Shown here: in pieces, positions 52,101 through 60,873 of the stretch
Position numbering within the stretch: position 1 is the stretch's first letter
How the letters are laid out: the number at the start of each line of letters is the position of its first letter
The notes under the pieces: model-generated
What the model was told of the DNA's origin: nothing
Database searches by the model: none
What the model saw: only the letters and a program-made list of their open reading frames with translations
Position numbers and translations under genes: made by a program
Assembly: GCF_004303025.1 (NCBI RefSeq)
Contig: NZ_PJQW01000014.1
Span: 61,772 to 125,771, forward strand
Reading direction: 5' to 3'
DNA length: 64,000 nt
DNA from: Flavobacterium sp. J27
Lineage (GTDB): Bacteria > Bacteroidota > Bacteroidia > Flavobacteriales > Flavobacteriaceae

Positions 52101-52417
52101 ATTTGCATGTCATTGAACCTACGGGTGAAGAATGTTATTATTCGCATACTAGTACAGATATTGGAGCCAAATTTTCTAAGGACTTTACACAAGGTTATGG
52201 ACCTGAACAGTACTTGTTAAGAAATGCTGTAAAAGGGAAATATCGTATAAAAACAAATTATTACGGAGAAACTAAATTAACTCAAAATGGACCAGCAACT
52301 GTTTTAGTTGAAATTTATATTCAGGGGAAAAATGGTAAAATTGAGCGTTCTTTAAAAACAATTCAATTAGGAAAAGTCAAAGAAAATGAAGAATTAGCAG
52401 AGATTGAAATAGAGTAA
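49187..52417 (+). CDS. VIT/vWA domain protein with carboxypeptidase-like, plug-like and DUF2135 segments
   Basis: A 1076-residue exported protein (signal peptide 1-17, ending QCVLG). In order: a VIT domain (about 20-150; FPLPEGVSISRYAIDINGKM), a vWA domain with a MIDAS (LFWDASLSSTKRD and ILFFTDGLST), a carboxypeptidase-regulatory-like domain (about 615-690; ISVTVNDVLGPLAGATVQV), a SusC/TonB-plug-like run (SSVEQALAGQVAGVAI), TPR-like helices, and a C-terminal DUF2135-type domain (WNQMDTDIDLHVIEPTGEE). Domain limits are estimates. A role in adhesion or surface protein assembly is likely but unproven. Confidence 0.85.
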   Translation: MKKSLFFLLFLSQCVLGQNPQLTVKDKDSSLVTLSQLKVNVKVVGTIAYTTTEMHFFSTSSRDMEAELLFPLPEGVSISRYAIDINGKMREAVPVNKNKGKQVFEAIEHRRVDPGLLEKVEGNNFKTRIYPILPNKERIVIIGYEQELSSYDAHHLSYQMVSNYSKNIAVFELEVMVVGANEKPIVTKDGKEITIEKFNTLYQAKIQEKNYLPNDKLVVKIPITTDIPTVLAQANDNQYYFYTNLHLDTEKKAKKMPQSIGLFWDASLSSTKRDLKKELELLDAYFKELRNVEVTLYATGFTFEKIADFTITNGNWSALRTALEQVTYDGGTRFSEIVFPKKDEILFFTDGLSTLSEAVLPETKQPIYTITSSVTADYAFLNYNAMKTSGAFVNLNQLTTKAALDRLLYKNLVFYGVKNEGTVVEVFPMKGTAVTDHFSISGISLVPSNEITLLFGYDSHSIMEKKIQLDVKSNAITEISVEKLWAQKKIANLEIQYEKNAEEIETLGKKYGIITPNTSLIVLEDLNDYILYDIIPPAELRAEFDKIKKDQIAEREAVLKNNWNSIESYFNDLTSWWKKDIKYVKPKFEKFKKNKGTNATASTNLQPNPTGESRQISVTVNDVLGPLAGATVQVKNTTIGTSTNFDGNGSLSAKTGDVLVVSFVGLRVQEIRIESPSNYSITLESNGSELEEVVVAAYAVENRGNRRERRRAERTVSAPPAPEEIMVVNNNMEISENDSKSSVEQALAGQVAGVAITTDSISYTNESALSNRNSVKKSSWNPDRMYLKALNKVTKEKKYALYLELRAVNVSNPSFYFDVATHFYETGDKANALQVLSNIAELDLENHQLYKSLLYLLREWNENKMALHVAKKIAVWRAHEPQSYRDLALTLEDNHLYQEAFDTLLTALETNYYGEMDGVYEGIEDIILMDINRMISQHKAIKTEKLDKKYSKSMPVAVRVILNWNQMDTDIDLHVIEPTGEECYYSHTSTDIGAKFSKDFTQGYGPEQYLLRNAVKGKYRIKTNYYGETKLTQNGPATVLVEIYIQGKNGKIERSLKTIQLGKVKENEELAEIEIE

Positions 52418-52489
52418 ATAGGTTCACTTATGGAATAAAAAAGAGCAATTAATTAACATTTCTATAGGTCTATCATTTTATAGAATATG

Positions 52490-52497
52490 TACTTTTG
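52490..52497 (+). promoter_or_regulatory. -7 box of the glycerophosphodiesterase gene
   Basis: TACTTTTG matches TAnnTTTG. It overlaps an in-frame GTG at 52497, so that GTG cannot be the start of a transcript from here; this decides for the TTG at 52524. Confidence 0.55.
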
Positions 52498-52523
52498 TGC
52501 TTCAAATTTTAAAAAATATCGTT

Positions 52524-53430
52524 TTGAAAAATATCGTTTTATACGTAGTTGTATGTTGTAGTTTCTATTTAGGAACTGCGCAACAAAAAGAACACACTTT
52601 AGCTTTTAAAAACAATACCGATTTTAAATCATTTTTTAGAGCTTCGAGTAATTTTTATCCTGTAGTAAGTGCACATCGTGGTGGACCAACAGTTGGGTTT
52701 CCAGAAAATTGTACGGCTACATTTGCGCATACAATTTCGTATAATCCAGCCGTAATTGAAACAGATATTGCATTAACCAAAGATTCTGTTTTAGTCATGA
52801 TGCACGATAATACCTTAGATAGAACTACTACAGGAACAGGCAATATCAATGCCTATACGTACAAAGAATTGCAAAAATTATCTTTAAAAGATACAGAAGG
52901 AAATGTTACTCCATATAAAATTGAAACTTTAGATGAGGTTTTGCAATGGGGAAAAAACAAGGTAGTGTATACTTTAGATGTAAAAAGAGGAGTTCCTTTT
53001 AAAATGATAGTAGATGCAATAAAACGTAACGAAGCAGAAAATTATTCTATACATTATTACGTATAATGCTACTCAGGCGGCAGAAGTGGCTGCTTTAGCT
53101 CCAGATATGATGCTTTCGGTTTCAGCTAGAGGTAAAGAGGATGTAGAGCGTATGGAAAATTTAGGGGTTAAAACCGAAAATATGGTTGCTTTTGTAGGAA
53201 CTACTTTTCCAAAAACAGAAACCATGCAATACATGAAATCAAAAGGGATTGCCTGTATTTCTGGAACCATGGGGAATATCGATAAAAGTGCTATCGTAAA
53301 TGGAGATGCCATTTATTTAGACATTGTAAAAGCTGGTGTTATGATTATTTCTTCCGATAGACCTTCTGCTGTAGCCCAACAAATGGCGCTTTATATTAAA
53401 GAAAATAACCTGAAAATAAAAGAGGAATAA
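52524..53430 (+). pseudogene. Glycerophosphodiester phosphodiesterase, broken by a frameshift
   Basis: The first part (52524-53066) starts at TTG with a signal peptide (MKNIVLYVVVCCSFYLGTAQ) and has the GDPD motifs SAHRGGPTVGFPENCTATF, ETDIALTKDSVLVMMHD and LDVKRG. The second part (frame from about 53053 to 53430) holds the rest, ITYNATQAAEVAALAPD through ISSDRPSAVAQQM. The frame shifts by +1 near 53049-53055, where removing one base (C53052) restores an expected ENYSIIITYNATQ. Both halves are otherwise intact, so the change is recent or a sequencing error. The enzyme would cleave deacylated phospholipids in the periplasm. Confidence 0.85.
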
Positions 53431-53525
53431 TAGGCTTGATGTTTTTTTAACATGTTGTAATTTTTGGTTACAAACTGTTTAATTTTTCTTAATGTAACCG
53501 AGACTTACATCTTTTTTTTCATGAT

Positions 53526-53533
53526 TAGTTTTG
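53526..53533 (+). promoter_or_regulatory. -7 box of the PhoD-like gene
   Basis: TAGTTTTG matches TAnnTTTG and lies 26 nt before the chosen ATG at 53560; the longer frame starting at 53464 would begin upstream of this promoter. Confidence 0.45.
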
Positions 53534-53559
53534 CTTTGCAAACAACAAACATTCTAATC

Positions 53560-55743
53560 ATGAAAAAAATTTATTTTTTATTTTCAATGCTATGCTGCAC
53601 CTTTTTGGTAACAGCTCAAAAACAAGTGAATGCTAGATTAACAAAAATTTCGCATTCTTATGGAGAACAAGAGAAGACGACTGCTGTAACAGACAGTATG
53701 GATGCTTCTCTTTTTCCTTTTTATCACGGAGTAGCTTCTGGTGACCCAACAAGTAATAGTGTCATCATCTGGACACGGGTTACTCCTTACAACGATGGTG
53801 ATGTAACGGTAAGTTGGAAAATGGCTACTGATCCACAACTTCAACATGTAGTACAACAAGGAAATTTTCAAACGGGAGATTTTAGAGATTATACCGTAAA
53901 AGTAGATGTAACAGAACTCAATCCTGGAACAACATATTATTACAGTTTTACGGCTCTTGGAAAACAATCTATTACTGGAAGAACAAGAACAGTACCTACT
54001 ACTTCAGTATCGCAACTTCGTTTTGCAGTAGCTTCTTGCTCTAATTACCAAAACGGATTTTTTAATGTATATGATCGTTTGGCAGAAAGAAACGATATTG
54101 ATGCTGTGATTCATTTAGGAGATTATATCTACGAATATGAAGAAGGTGGTTTTGGTTATTCTACAGCTGTAGGTCGTGGACATGAACCTACTAACGAAAT
54201 TATAACATTAGATGATTACCGAGTGCGTCATTCGTTTTATAAATTAGATCCAGCTTTACGTAAAGCACATCAACAACATCCATTTATTTTAATTTGGGAT
54301 GATCATGAATTTGCAAATGATGCGTATGTTGATGGAGCAGAAAATCATCAACCAAATACAGAGGGAGATTGGAATACTAGAAAAAATAACGCTTGGAAAG
54401 CTTATTTTGAATGGATGCCAATACGTGATAATGTTCAAAACCCAAACCAAATTTACAGAAGAATACAATACGGTAATTTAATGGATTTAATTCTGTTAGA
54501 TACGCGTATTGAAGGTAGAGAGAAACAAGACGACTCGTTTCTTTTTAAAATACAAAATACTGATTTATCCAAATTTTCACAAGAAGAAGCAAATAAATTC
54601 CTTTTAAAGTCCTTTTTAGAAGGTTCTTTTAAAATGAAAGAGGGTAAAGGAGCTATTTCACAAGAAGAATTTGATGTTATATATGCTAAATTAGTAGTGT
54701 ACATGGAAGCTTCTGATTGGGATGCTCAAAAATTAGAAAAAAATGTTTCTCAAAAAGAATGGAACGAATTAAGAGCGGAAGTATATGCTAAATTGCAAAG
54801 AGTTAATTTACAAGAAAATAAAGAAAATAAGACGTTGTTAGGAGAAACGCAATTCAATTGGTTTACCCAACAATTATCCAACTCAAAAGCGAAATGGAAA
54901 GTAGTCGGAAATCAAGTTTTAATGATGCCTGTTATTCCTTTAGAATTAAAAGATACGTGGAACGGTTATCAAGAAGAAAGAGAGCGTTTGTATAATTATA
55001 TTAAAGATAAAAAAATCAATAATATTGTTGTAATTACAGGTGATATTCACATGACTTTTGTGGCCGATTTACCAAAAAGTTTGTTAACCTATAATACCTT
55101 ATTCAAAACAGGTTCAATGGGAGTTGAATTTGTAGCACCAAGTATTACCTCTTCTAATTTAGATGAGTTTGCAGGGTTTACAAGTTCGTTCTTAAACTGG
55201 TTGGTGGCTGCTTTTAATCCACATATTAAAAAAGCCGATTTAAGCAATCACGGGTATTTTATTTTAGATGTGAGAAATGACCGTGTACAAGCCGATTGGA
55301 ATTATGTGAACACTATTCAAACCGTAAATCCAGGTCAGTTTTATTCTCATAGCTACTATGTTAAAGATGGAGAAAAATTCTTAAAAAGTAGCGGTGCTGC
55401 TTCTGTTTTAAGTACAACAAATGTTCCTGCACCTGCACCTATGACAACTACAAATAAAATGACAACTACTACTGATGAAAATGCATTAATCGTTATTGGA
55501 AATTATCCAAATCCAAGCAAAGGGTTAACGAATCTACATTTTGCAGTTGCCGAGCCAAGTAATGTAATTGCTTCTTTATACAATGAAAAAGGACTAGTAG
55601 TAAGCGAATTAATTAATGAAAATGTAACTAAAGGGTTGTATAATTTAGAATATGATTTGTCTGGGTTACCAATAGGAATTTATGTGTTACAACTCAGAGC
55701 TAATGAAGAAGTAATTTCAAGAAAAATTATTGTTGGTCAATAA
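53560..55743 (+). CDS. PhoD-like alkaline phosphatase with T9SS sorting domain
   Basis: A 727-residue exported enzyme started at ATG 53560 (signal peptide MKKIYFLFSMLCCTFLVTAQ), not at the longest frame. An N-terminal fibronectin-like domain (HGVASGDPTSNSVIIWTRVT) precedes the PhoD metallophosphatase: VIHLGDYIYEYEEGGFG, LIWDDHEFANDAYVDG and VVITGDIHMTFVADL. After a Thr/Pro linker (about 640-660) the C-terminus is a type A sorting domain (GNYPNPSKGLTNLHFAV to SRKIIVGQ), sending it through type IX secretion to the surface. It may serve phosphate acquisition. Confidence 0.92.
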   Translation: MKKIYFLFSMLCCTFLVTAQKQVNARLTKISHSYGEQEKTTAVTDSMDASLFPFYHGVASGDPTSNSVIIWTRVTPYNDGDVTVSWKMATDPQLQHVVQQGNFQTGDFRDYTVKVDVTELNPGTTYYYSFTALGKQSITGRTRTVPTTSVSQLRFAVASCSNYQNGFFNVYDRLAERNDIDAVIHLGDYIYEYEEGGFGYSTAVGRGHEPTNEIITLDDYRVRHSFYKLDPALRKAHQQHPFILIWDDHEFANDAYVDGAENHQPNTEGDWNTRKNNAWKAYFEWMPIRDNVQNPNQIYRRIQYGNLMDLILLDTRIEGREKQDDSFLFKIQNTDLSKFSQEEANKFLLKSFLEGSFKMKEGKGAISQEEFDVIYAKLVVYMEASDWDAQKLEKNVSQKEWNELRAEVYAKLQRVNLQENKENKTLLGETQFNWFTQQLSNSKAKWKVVGNQVLMMPVIPLELKDTWNGYQEERERLYNYIKDKKINNIVVITGDIHMTFVADLPKSLLTYNTLFKTGSMGVEFVAPSITSSNLDEFAGFTSSFLNWLVAAFNPHIKKADLSNHGYFILDVRNDRVQADWNYVNTIQTVNPGQFYSHSYYVKDGEKFLKSSGAASVLSTTNVPAPAPMTTTNKMTTTTDENALIVIGNYPNPSKGLTNLHFAVAEPSNVIASLYNEKGLVVSELINENVTKGLYNLEYDLSGLPIGIYVLQLRANEEVISRKIIVGQ

Positions 55744-55768
55744 TAAATAGCGTGTTGTGTTTTTAGTA

Positions 55769-55800
55769 AAAAGGAGATTTTTAAATCTCCTTTTTTATTT
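55769..55800. terminator. Bidirectional terminator between convergent phoD-like and adhesin genes
   Basis: AAAAGGAGATTT (55769-55780) and AAATCTCCTTTT (55783-55794) form a 12-bp stem with flanking A and T runs on both strands, serving both convergent genes. Confidence 0.85.
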
Positions 55801-55806
55801 TAATAA

Positions 55807-58212
55807 CTAACGAATCAAACTAAAATGAGATTTATACATGCGTGTCGTATTATTTTCTGTAAATTCTATGGTAAACCAATAATCGTTTGCTGGTAAGTCT
55901 TGATTGTTGAAAGTACCATCCCATCCATTGGAATTGTTAGTAATTTGTTTGATTAATTTTCCATAACGATCAAAAATTGAAATAATAGCATTAGGAAACG
56001 CATTTTCAAAACGAATGGACCAAGTATCATTAATTCCATCTCCATTCGGTGTGAAGAAATAAGGATAATTAACGATGAAAACCTCTTTGGTTAACTCTTC
56101 CGAACAACCTGCTGTATCTATAACTCTAATACTATGACTTCCCATAGATACCTCTTCAAAAACATTACTTTCTTGTAAAGGGCCATCGTCTAGTTGGTAC
56201 AAATAATTACCTGCTTCATTTGCAATCACTGTGATAATTTGGTTTTCTGAAAAAGCAGCTGTAGTTGTATATTCTAAATCGGTTAAAGTAGCTTCGATTA
56301 CTGATACTTGTATGGTTTGTGGTTGCGCACACTGTCCTGCATCAGGTGTAAAAGTATACGAGTTAGAAATACTATTATCTATTATCGATGGGTTCCACGT
56401 TCCTGTAATTCCATTTGGTGCTGTAGTTGATAAAAAAGGTGGTATTGCTCCTGAACAAAAACGAATAGTGTCTTCAAAATTAGGCATAAAATCGTTGGCT
56501 ACTGTAATCGTTACTTCATAGGGATCAATTTGTGTACAAGAAGCGGGTATGTCTGGTGTAAAAGTATAGGTTGTAGTTCCTAAAACAGCGGTGTTTATTA
56601 CTGACGGATTCCAAGTTCCAGTAATAGGTGTGCTGTTAGTTGAAGTAGAAGGTAAAACAGGTGCGGTTGCATTTTCACAGTATAATAAAGGAATATTAGG
56701 GAAACTTAATGCTATGATTTGTGTAGGGTTTACATTTATAGTAATACTTTCCGATATTCCTTCACAACCATTAATAGATGGTGTGATGGTGTAAATGGCA
56801 GTTCCTGTTGTATTTCCAGAAGTGGTAAGCGTTTGTAAAATAGTATTTCCAGTTCCATCAGAAGCTCCCGTACAATTATTTTGCACGACTGTCCAGCTAA
56901 AAGTAACATTTGTATTTGAGCTATTTAATGTAATAGCGGTTGTTTCACCTGAACAAATAGTTGTCGCTCCGTTGCTGGTTACTGTAGGCATGTGTTCTAA
57001 AGTGACAGCAGTTCTTGTAGTACTAGAACAACCATTTGAATTAATGGCTTCGGCATAATAGGTGCCAATGTTGGTTGGTGTAAAAGAGGTGCTATTTGCC
57101 AATAAAAGTGAACCACCAGTAGCAGCATCGTACCAATTTACCGTTTCATTAGCGCTCACATTAACCGATAGAGCTGTAGTTGAATTGTTGCAAGCAGTTA
57201 CATTTCCATTGCTAATTGGAGCATCGGGTAATGTACTTACAAAAACTGTATAAATGTCTGATAAAGTAGAACAAAAATTATTGTTAATGTGCGAAATATC
57301 TTGTGCAACTTTTACTCTGTAATAAGTGGTTACTAATGGTGTAGGCAAAGCAAAAGTAGTATTTGTTTCTCCCAAAATATCTGAGAAATTAATATTGTCT
57401 GTGCTTTGTTGCCATTGATAAAAATAAGTTGAAGCACCTGAGGTAGTAACGTGTAAATTTGTATTGGTAAGTGTTTCATTCGGACAAATAGTAATCGAAT
57501 TTCCCGAAGCAGTTGTATTCGTAATAGAAGAATAATCCCCACAAGAACGAAACATGATATCATCAATTGCCAAATCATTACCGCAACCTCCAGCACCATT
57601 GTTTTTCATTTTTAGAACAACAGCTGATTGACCTGTAGGCATGGTAAATACGAGTCCATATTGTGTCCAGTTAGGAGTTGATGTTCCTGCAATATTTCCA
57701 GTACTTCCCGATTGTAGCAATACTGTTTCAGTAGCGTTCCAAATTTCAAAAGTCACGTTAATAGGAATTCCAGTTCCAGTACAACCTCCTGAAGCCGAAT
57801 TGTAAATATTGAGCAACCAAGCGGTGAATTCGAAAGTCGTATTACTACATAAACCCGTAACCACTCTTCTATAAAATTGACCGGGTGTATTACTGGCATT
57901 TACGATGAGACATTTGCCGTTTAATCCATCGGGTTGAGAATCGGGTGTGTGGTCTAAGGAGTACAGCCAGTTTTGTGAATTCGGTATAATATTGGTTCTG
58001 TAAAACAGAGTATATTGACCATCATTAGGAAAACCACTGGCTACATAGGTGTAATTGGTAACTCCTGCTGTTAATTGCGGACCATAGTTGGTACCACTAC
58101 CAAAATTTTCAAAAAAAATAGGAGCGCCACTACTTCCGTTGCAAAAACCTAATTGCCCAAAAGTAATGGTGTAGTTTAAAAGAAATAAAAATAAAAGGTA
58201 GTTTTTTTTCAT
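55807..58212 (-). CDS. Large secreted protein with gliding motility-associated (T9SS type B) C-terminal domain
   Basis: An 801-residue protein started at ATG 58212 (MKKNYLLFLFLLNYTITFGQ). It begins with a jelly-roll-like domain rich in Gly and Asn (FFENFGSGTNYGPQL, AIDDIMFRSCGDYS), followed by several Ig-like repeats with paired cysteines and PKD-like spacing, and ends in a type B sorting domain: YFFTPNGDGINDTWSI, ISIFDRYGKLIKQI and GWDGTFNNQDLPANDYW. It is a predicted cell-surface or released adhesin-like protein of type IX secretion. The ligand is unknown. Confidence 0.9.
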   Translation of the reverse strand: MKKNYLLFLFLLNYTITFGQLGFCNGSSGAPIFFENFGSGTNYGPQLTAGVTNYTYVASGFPNDGQYTLFYRTNIIPNSQNWLYSLDHTPDSQPDGLNGKCLIVNASNTPGQFYRRVVTGLCSNTTFEFTAWLLNIYNSASGGCTGTGIPINVTFEIWNATETVLLQSGSTGNIAGTSTPNWTQYGLVFTMPTGQSAVVLKMKNNGAGGCGNDLAIDDIMFRSCGDYSSITNTTASGNSITICPNETLTNTNLHVTTSGASTYFYQWQQSTDNINFSDILGETNTTFALPTPLVTTYYRVKVAQDISHINNNFCSTLSDIYTVFVSTLPDAPISNGNVTACNNSTTALSVNVSANETVNWYDAATGGSLLLANSTSFTPTNIGTYYAEAINSNGCSSTTRTAVTLEHMPTVTSNGATTICSGETTAITLNSSNTNVTFSWTVVQNNCTGASDGTGNTILQTLTTSGNTTGTAIYTITPSINGCEGISESITINVNPTQIIALSFPNIPLLYCENATAPVLPSTSTNSTPITGTWNPSVINTAVLGTTTYTFTPDIPASCTQIDPYEVTITVANDFMPNFEDTIRFCSGAIPPFLSTTAPNGITGTWNPSIIDNSISNSYTFTPDAGQCAQPQTIQVSVIEATLTDLEYTTTAAFSENQIITVIANEAGNYLYQLDDGPLQESNVFEEVSMGSHSIRVIDTAGCSEELTKEVFIVNYPYFFTPNGDGINDTWSIRFENAFPNAIISIFDRYGKLIKQITNNSNGWDGTFNNQDLPANDYWFTIEFTENNTTRMYKSHFSLIR

Positions 58213-58377
58213 TATTGCCAAAATTGGAATACTATTTTTCATAATTATTAAATATAGTGTCTTCCTATTTAGAATGCTGTAAAATGTAAGTTATAAAAAC
58301 TATACAGATTTCATTTTTTGTGATTCTTGATTTTGTAGTTTAAGATAAGATTAGCGTGGTAAATAGAGATAAAAGCA

Positions 58378-58407
58378 AATAGCTTAGCCTTTTACAGCTA
58401 AGCTATT
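58378..58407 (-). terminator. Hairpin downstream of the methylmalonyl-CoA mutase operon
   Basis: AATAGCTTAGC (58378-58388) and GCTAAGCTATT (58397-58407) form a perfect 11-bp stem with an 8-nt loop; read on the minus strand it is followed by TGCTTTTATC. The rest of the 223-nt gap (58213-58435) shows nothing else clear. Confidence 0.65.
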
Positions 58408-58435
58408 GTACATTGTTGAGGTGTTGTTGAGGTTG

Positions 58436-60568
58436 TTACTCCTCCAATAAAACTTCTAAAATTTGAATGGCAGCATCGCTAATTTTGGTTCCAGGACCAA
58501 AAACAGCCACCGCACCAGCATCAAATAAGAATTGGTAATCTTGAGCAGGAATGACACCGCCCACAATCACCATAATATCTTCGCGACCATATTTTTGTAA
58601 TTCGGCAATTACTTGCGGTACTAGAGTTTTATGACCTGCTGCTAAAGAAGAAACGCCTAAAATATGCACATCATTTTCAACGGCTTGTTTGGCTGCTTCT
58701 TGTGGTGTTTGGAACAACGGACCAATATCTACGTCAAAACCAACATCTGCATAACCTGTTGCCACTACTTTAGCACCACGATCATGACCATCCTGACCCA
58801 TTTTGGCAATCATAATACGAGGACGACGCCCGTCTTTTTTTGCAAAAGCATCGGCTAATTGTTTCGCTTTTTCAAAGCTTTCGTCATTTTTTATTTCTTT
58901 ACTATACACGCCACTAAAACTTCTAATTTGTGCTTTATATCTTCCAAATACACTTTCCAGTGCATCGCTAATTTCTCCTAGAGTGGCTCTATTACGAGCT
59001 GCTTCTACTGCTAAAGATAATAAATTTCCATTACCTGTTTTAGCACATTCCGTTAATTTTGCCAAAGATGCTGCTACTTTTTGTGCATCTCGAGTAGCTT
59101 TTATTTTAGCTAATAATTCTAATTGTTGGTTACGCACCATTTGATTATCAACATCTAAAATATGTAACGGATCTTCTTTTTCCAAACGGTATTTGTTAAC
59201 TCCTACAATTATATCTTGTCCACTATCAATACGAGCTTGTTTTCTAGCTGCAGCTTCTTCAATACGTAATTTCGGAATTCCTGCTTCAATTGCTTTGGTC
59301 ATACCACCTAAAGCTTCTACTTCTTCAATCAAAGCCCAAGCTTTTTTAGCAATTTCAGCGGTTAAGCTTTCTACATAATAACTTCCAGCCCAAGGATCTA
59401 CCGTTTTACAAATTTTAGTTTCTTCTTGAAGGAAAATTTGTGTATTTCTAGCAATTCGAGCAGAGAAATCGGTTGGTAAAGCAATGGCTTCATCCAAAGC
59501 ATTGGTATGTAAAGACTGTGTGCCACCAAAAGCAGCAGCAGCAGCTTCGATAGCAGTACGAGCCACATTATTAAATGGATCTTGTTCTGTTAAACTCCAT
59601 CCCGAAGTTTGACAGTGTGTTCGTAAGGCTAATGATTTTTCATCTTTAGGATGAAATTGCTTTAATAATTTAGACCATAACATTCTACCTGCACGCATTT
59701 TGGCAATTTCCATAAAATGATTCATTCCAATCGCCCAGAAAAACGAAAGGCGAGGAGCGAAAGTATCAATGTCCATTCCAGCTGCTAAACCGGTACGAAT
59801 GTATTCTAGTCCGTCTGCCAAAGTGTAGGCTAATTCGATATCTGCAGTAGCACCAGCTTCTTGCATATGATAACCAGAGATAGAAATCGAATTGAATTTA
59901 GGCATATTTTTACTGGTATATTCAAAAATATCAGCAATGATTTTCATGGAAGGAGTAGGAGGATAGATGTAAGTGTTTCTTACCATAAACTCTTTCAGAA
60001 TATCATTTTGAATAGTTCCTGAAAGTAATGCTGGAGCGACACCTTGTTCTTCTGCTGCAACAATATAGAAAGCCATGATAGGTAAAACCGCACCATTCAT
60101 GGTCATGGAAACCGACATTTCTCCTAAGGGAATTTGGTCAAACAAGATTTTCATGTCTTCCACCGAATCGATGGCAACACCAGCTTTTCCTACATCGCCT
60201 ACCACGCGTTCATGATCGGAATCATACCCTCTGTGCGTAGCTAAATCAAAAGCTACCGAAAGTCCTTTTTGACCCGCTGCTAAATTTCTGCGATAAAAAG
60301 CATTACTTTCTTCTGCTGTAGAAAACCCAGCATACTGACGAATCGTCCAAGGTCTTCTAACATACATGGTACTATACGGTCCTCGAAGATTGGGTGTAAA
60401 CCCTGCTGCAAAACCAATGTGTTCCAAGTCTTGAATATCTTCTTCTGTATAGGTTGATTTTACTTCGATTCCTTCTGCGGTAGTGAAATTCTCCTTTCCA
60501 CTCGAACTGACAGATTCTGATTTCTGATTTCGGACTTCTAATTTTAAATTTTGTATGTCTTTTCTCAT
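58436..60568 (-). CDS. scpA: Methylmalonyl-CoA mutase large (B12-binding) subunit
   Basis: A 710-residue mutase. The catalytic TIM-barrel half shows NLRGPYSTMYVRRPWTIRQY, GLSVAFDLATHRGYDSDHER and HCQTSGWSLTEQDPFNN; the C-terminal cobalamin domain carries MIAKMGQDGHDRGAKVVATG with the DxHxxG His. It interconverts methylmalonyl- and succinyl-CoA. The N-terminal residues about 7-21 (NLKLEVRNQKSESVS) look like a translated flavobacterial repeat and precede the conserved start of the fold. It ends the operon of the small subunit plus toxin-antitoxin genes. Confidence 0.96.
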   Translation of the reverse strand: MRKDIQNLKLEVRNQKSESVSSSGKENFTTAEGIEVKSTYTEEDIQDLEHIGFAAGFTPNLRGPYSTMYVRRPWTIRQYAGFSTAEESNAFYRRNLAAGQKGLSVAFDLATHRGYDSDHERVVGDVGKAGVAIDSVEDMKILFDQIPLGEMSVSMTMNGAVLPIMAFYIVAAEEQGVAPALLSGTIQNDILKEFMVRNTYIYPPTPSMKIIADIFEYTSKNMPKFNSISISGYHMQEAGATADIELAYTLADGLEYIRTGLAAGMDIDTFAPRLSFFWAIGMNHFMEIAKMRAGRMLWSKLLKQFHPKDEKSLALRTHCQTSGWSLTEQDPFNNVARTAIEAAAAAFGGTQSLHTNALDEAIALPTDFSARIARNTQIFLQEETKICKTVDPWAGSYYVESLTAEIAKKAWALIEEVEALGGMTKAIEAGIPKLRIEEAAARKQARIDSGQDIIVGVNKYRLEKEDPLHILDVDNQMVRNQQLELLAKIKATRDAQKVAASLAKLTECAKTGNGNLLSLAVEAARNRATLGEISDALESVFGRYKAQIRSFSGVYSKEIKNDESFEKAKQLADAFAKKDGRRPRIMIAKMGQDGHDRGAKVVATGYADVGFDVDIGPLFQTPQEAAKQAVENDVHILGVSSLAAGHKTLVPQVIAELQKYGREDIMVIVGGVIPAQDYQFLFDAGAVAVFGPGTKISDAAIQILEVLLEE
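60506..60550 (-). repeat. Heptamer-like repeat inside the scpA coding region
   Basis: The codons for residues about 7-21 read AAATTAGAAGTCCGAAATC and continue with AGAAATCAGAATCTG, close to the A/T-rich GAAGTTA-GAAATTA type repeats in the intergenic regions. It adds a linker without breaking the frame. Confidence 0.5.
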
Positions 60569-60579
60569 AGTTATTAAAA

Positions 60580-60873
60580 CTATTTTGGGTATTTAGTTGT
60601 ATTTTTTGAAGTATGAAAACAAGATAAAACCTTAATTAAGTTCTCTTTTTCTTCATACACGTAGAACAATATAAATGGAAAGATTTGTAGAGGAATTGCT
60701 CTATAGTTCTTGTATTTAATTTGATAGTTAGGATTGATTTCAAGTTTTTTATAAGCTTCAGTTATTTCTGAATAAAAACGAAAGGAAAGGTTGGGATTAA
60801 TTTCTGCATAGTATTCCATTGCGTTTTCAATTTCACTTTGAGCTTTTTTAGAAACAAGAATTTTAATATCCAT
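60580..60873 (-). CDS. RelE/ParE-family toxin
   Basis: A 97-residue ParE/RelE-fold protein (MDIKILVSKKAQSEIENAMEYYAE then YAEINPNLSFRFYSEITEA and IPLQIFPFILFYVYEEKENL). It overlaps the antitoxin gene by 11 nt, the standard antitoxin-first arrangement. ParE types inhibit gyrase and RelE types cut mRNA; which applies is not evident. Its stop is 11 nt upstream of scpA. Confidence 0.85.
   Translation of the reverse strand: MDIKILVSKKAQSEIENAMEYYAEINPNLSFRFYSEITEAYKKLEINPNYQIKYKNYRAIPLQIFPFILFYVYEEKENLIKVLSCFHTSKNTTKYPK

Noticed and set aside
56231..57253. Row of plus-strand ORFs opposite the large secreted protein
   Set aside because: Reverse-frame shadows of the Thr/Val/Asn-rich minus-strand gene.
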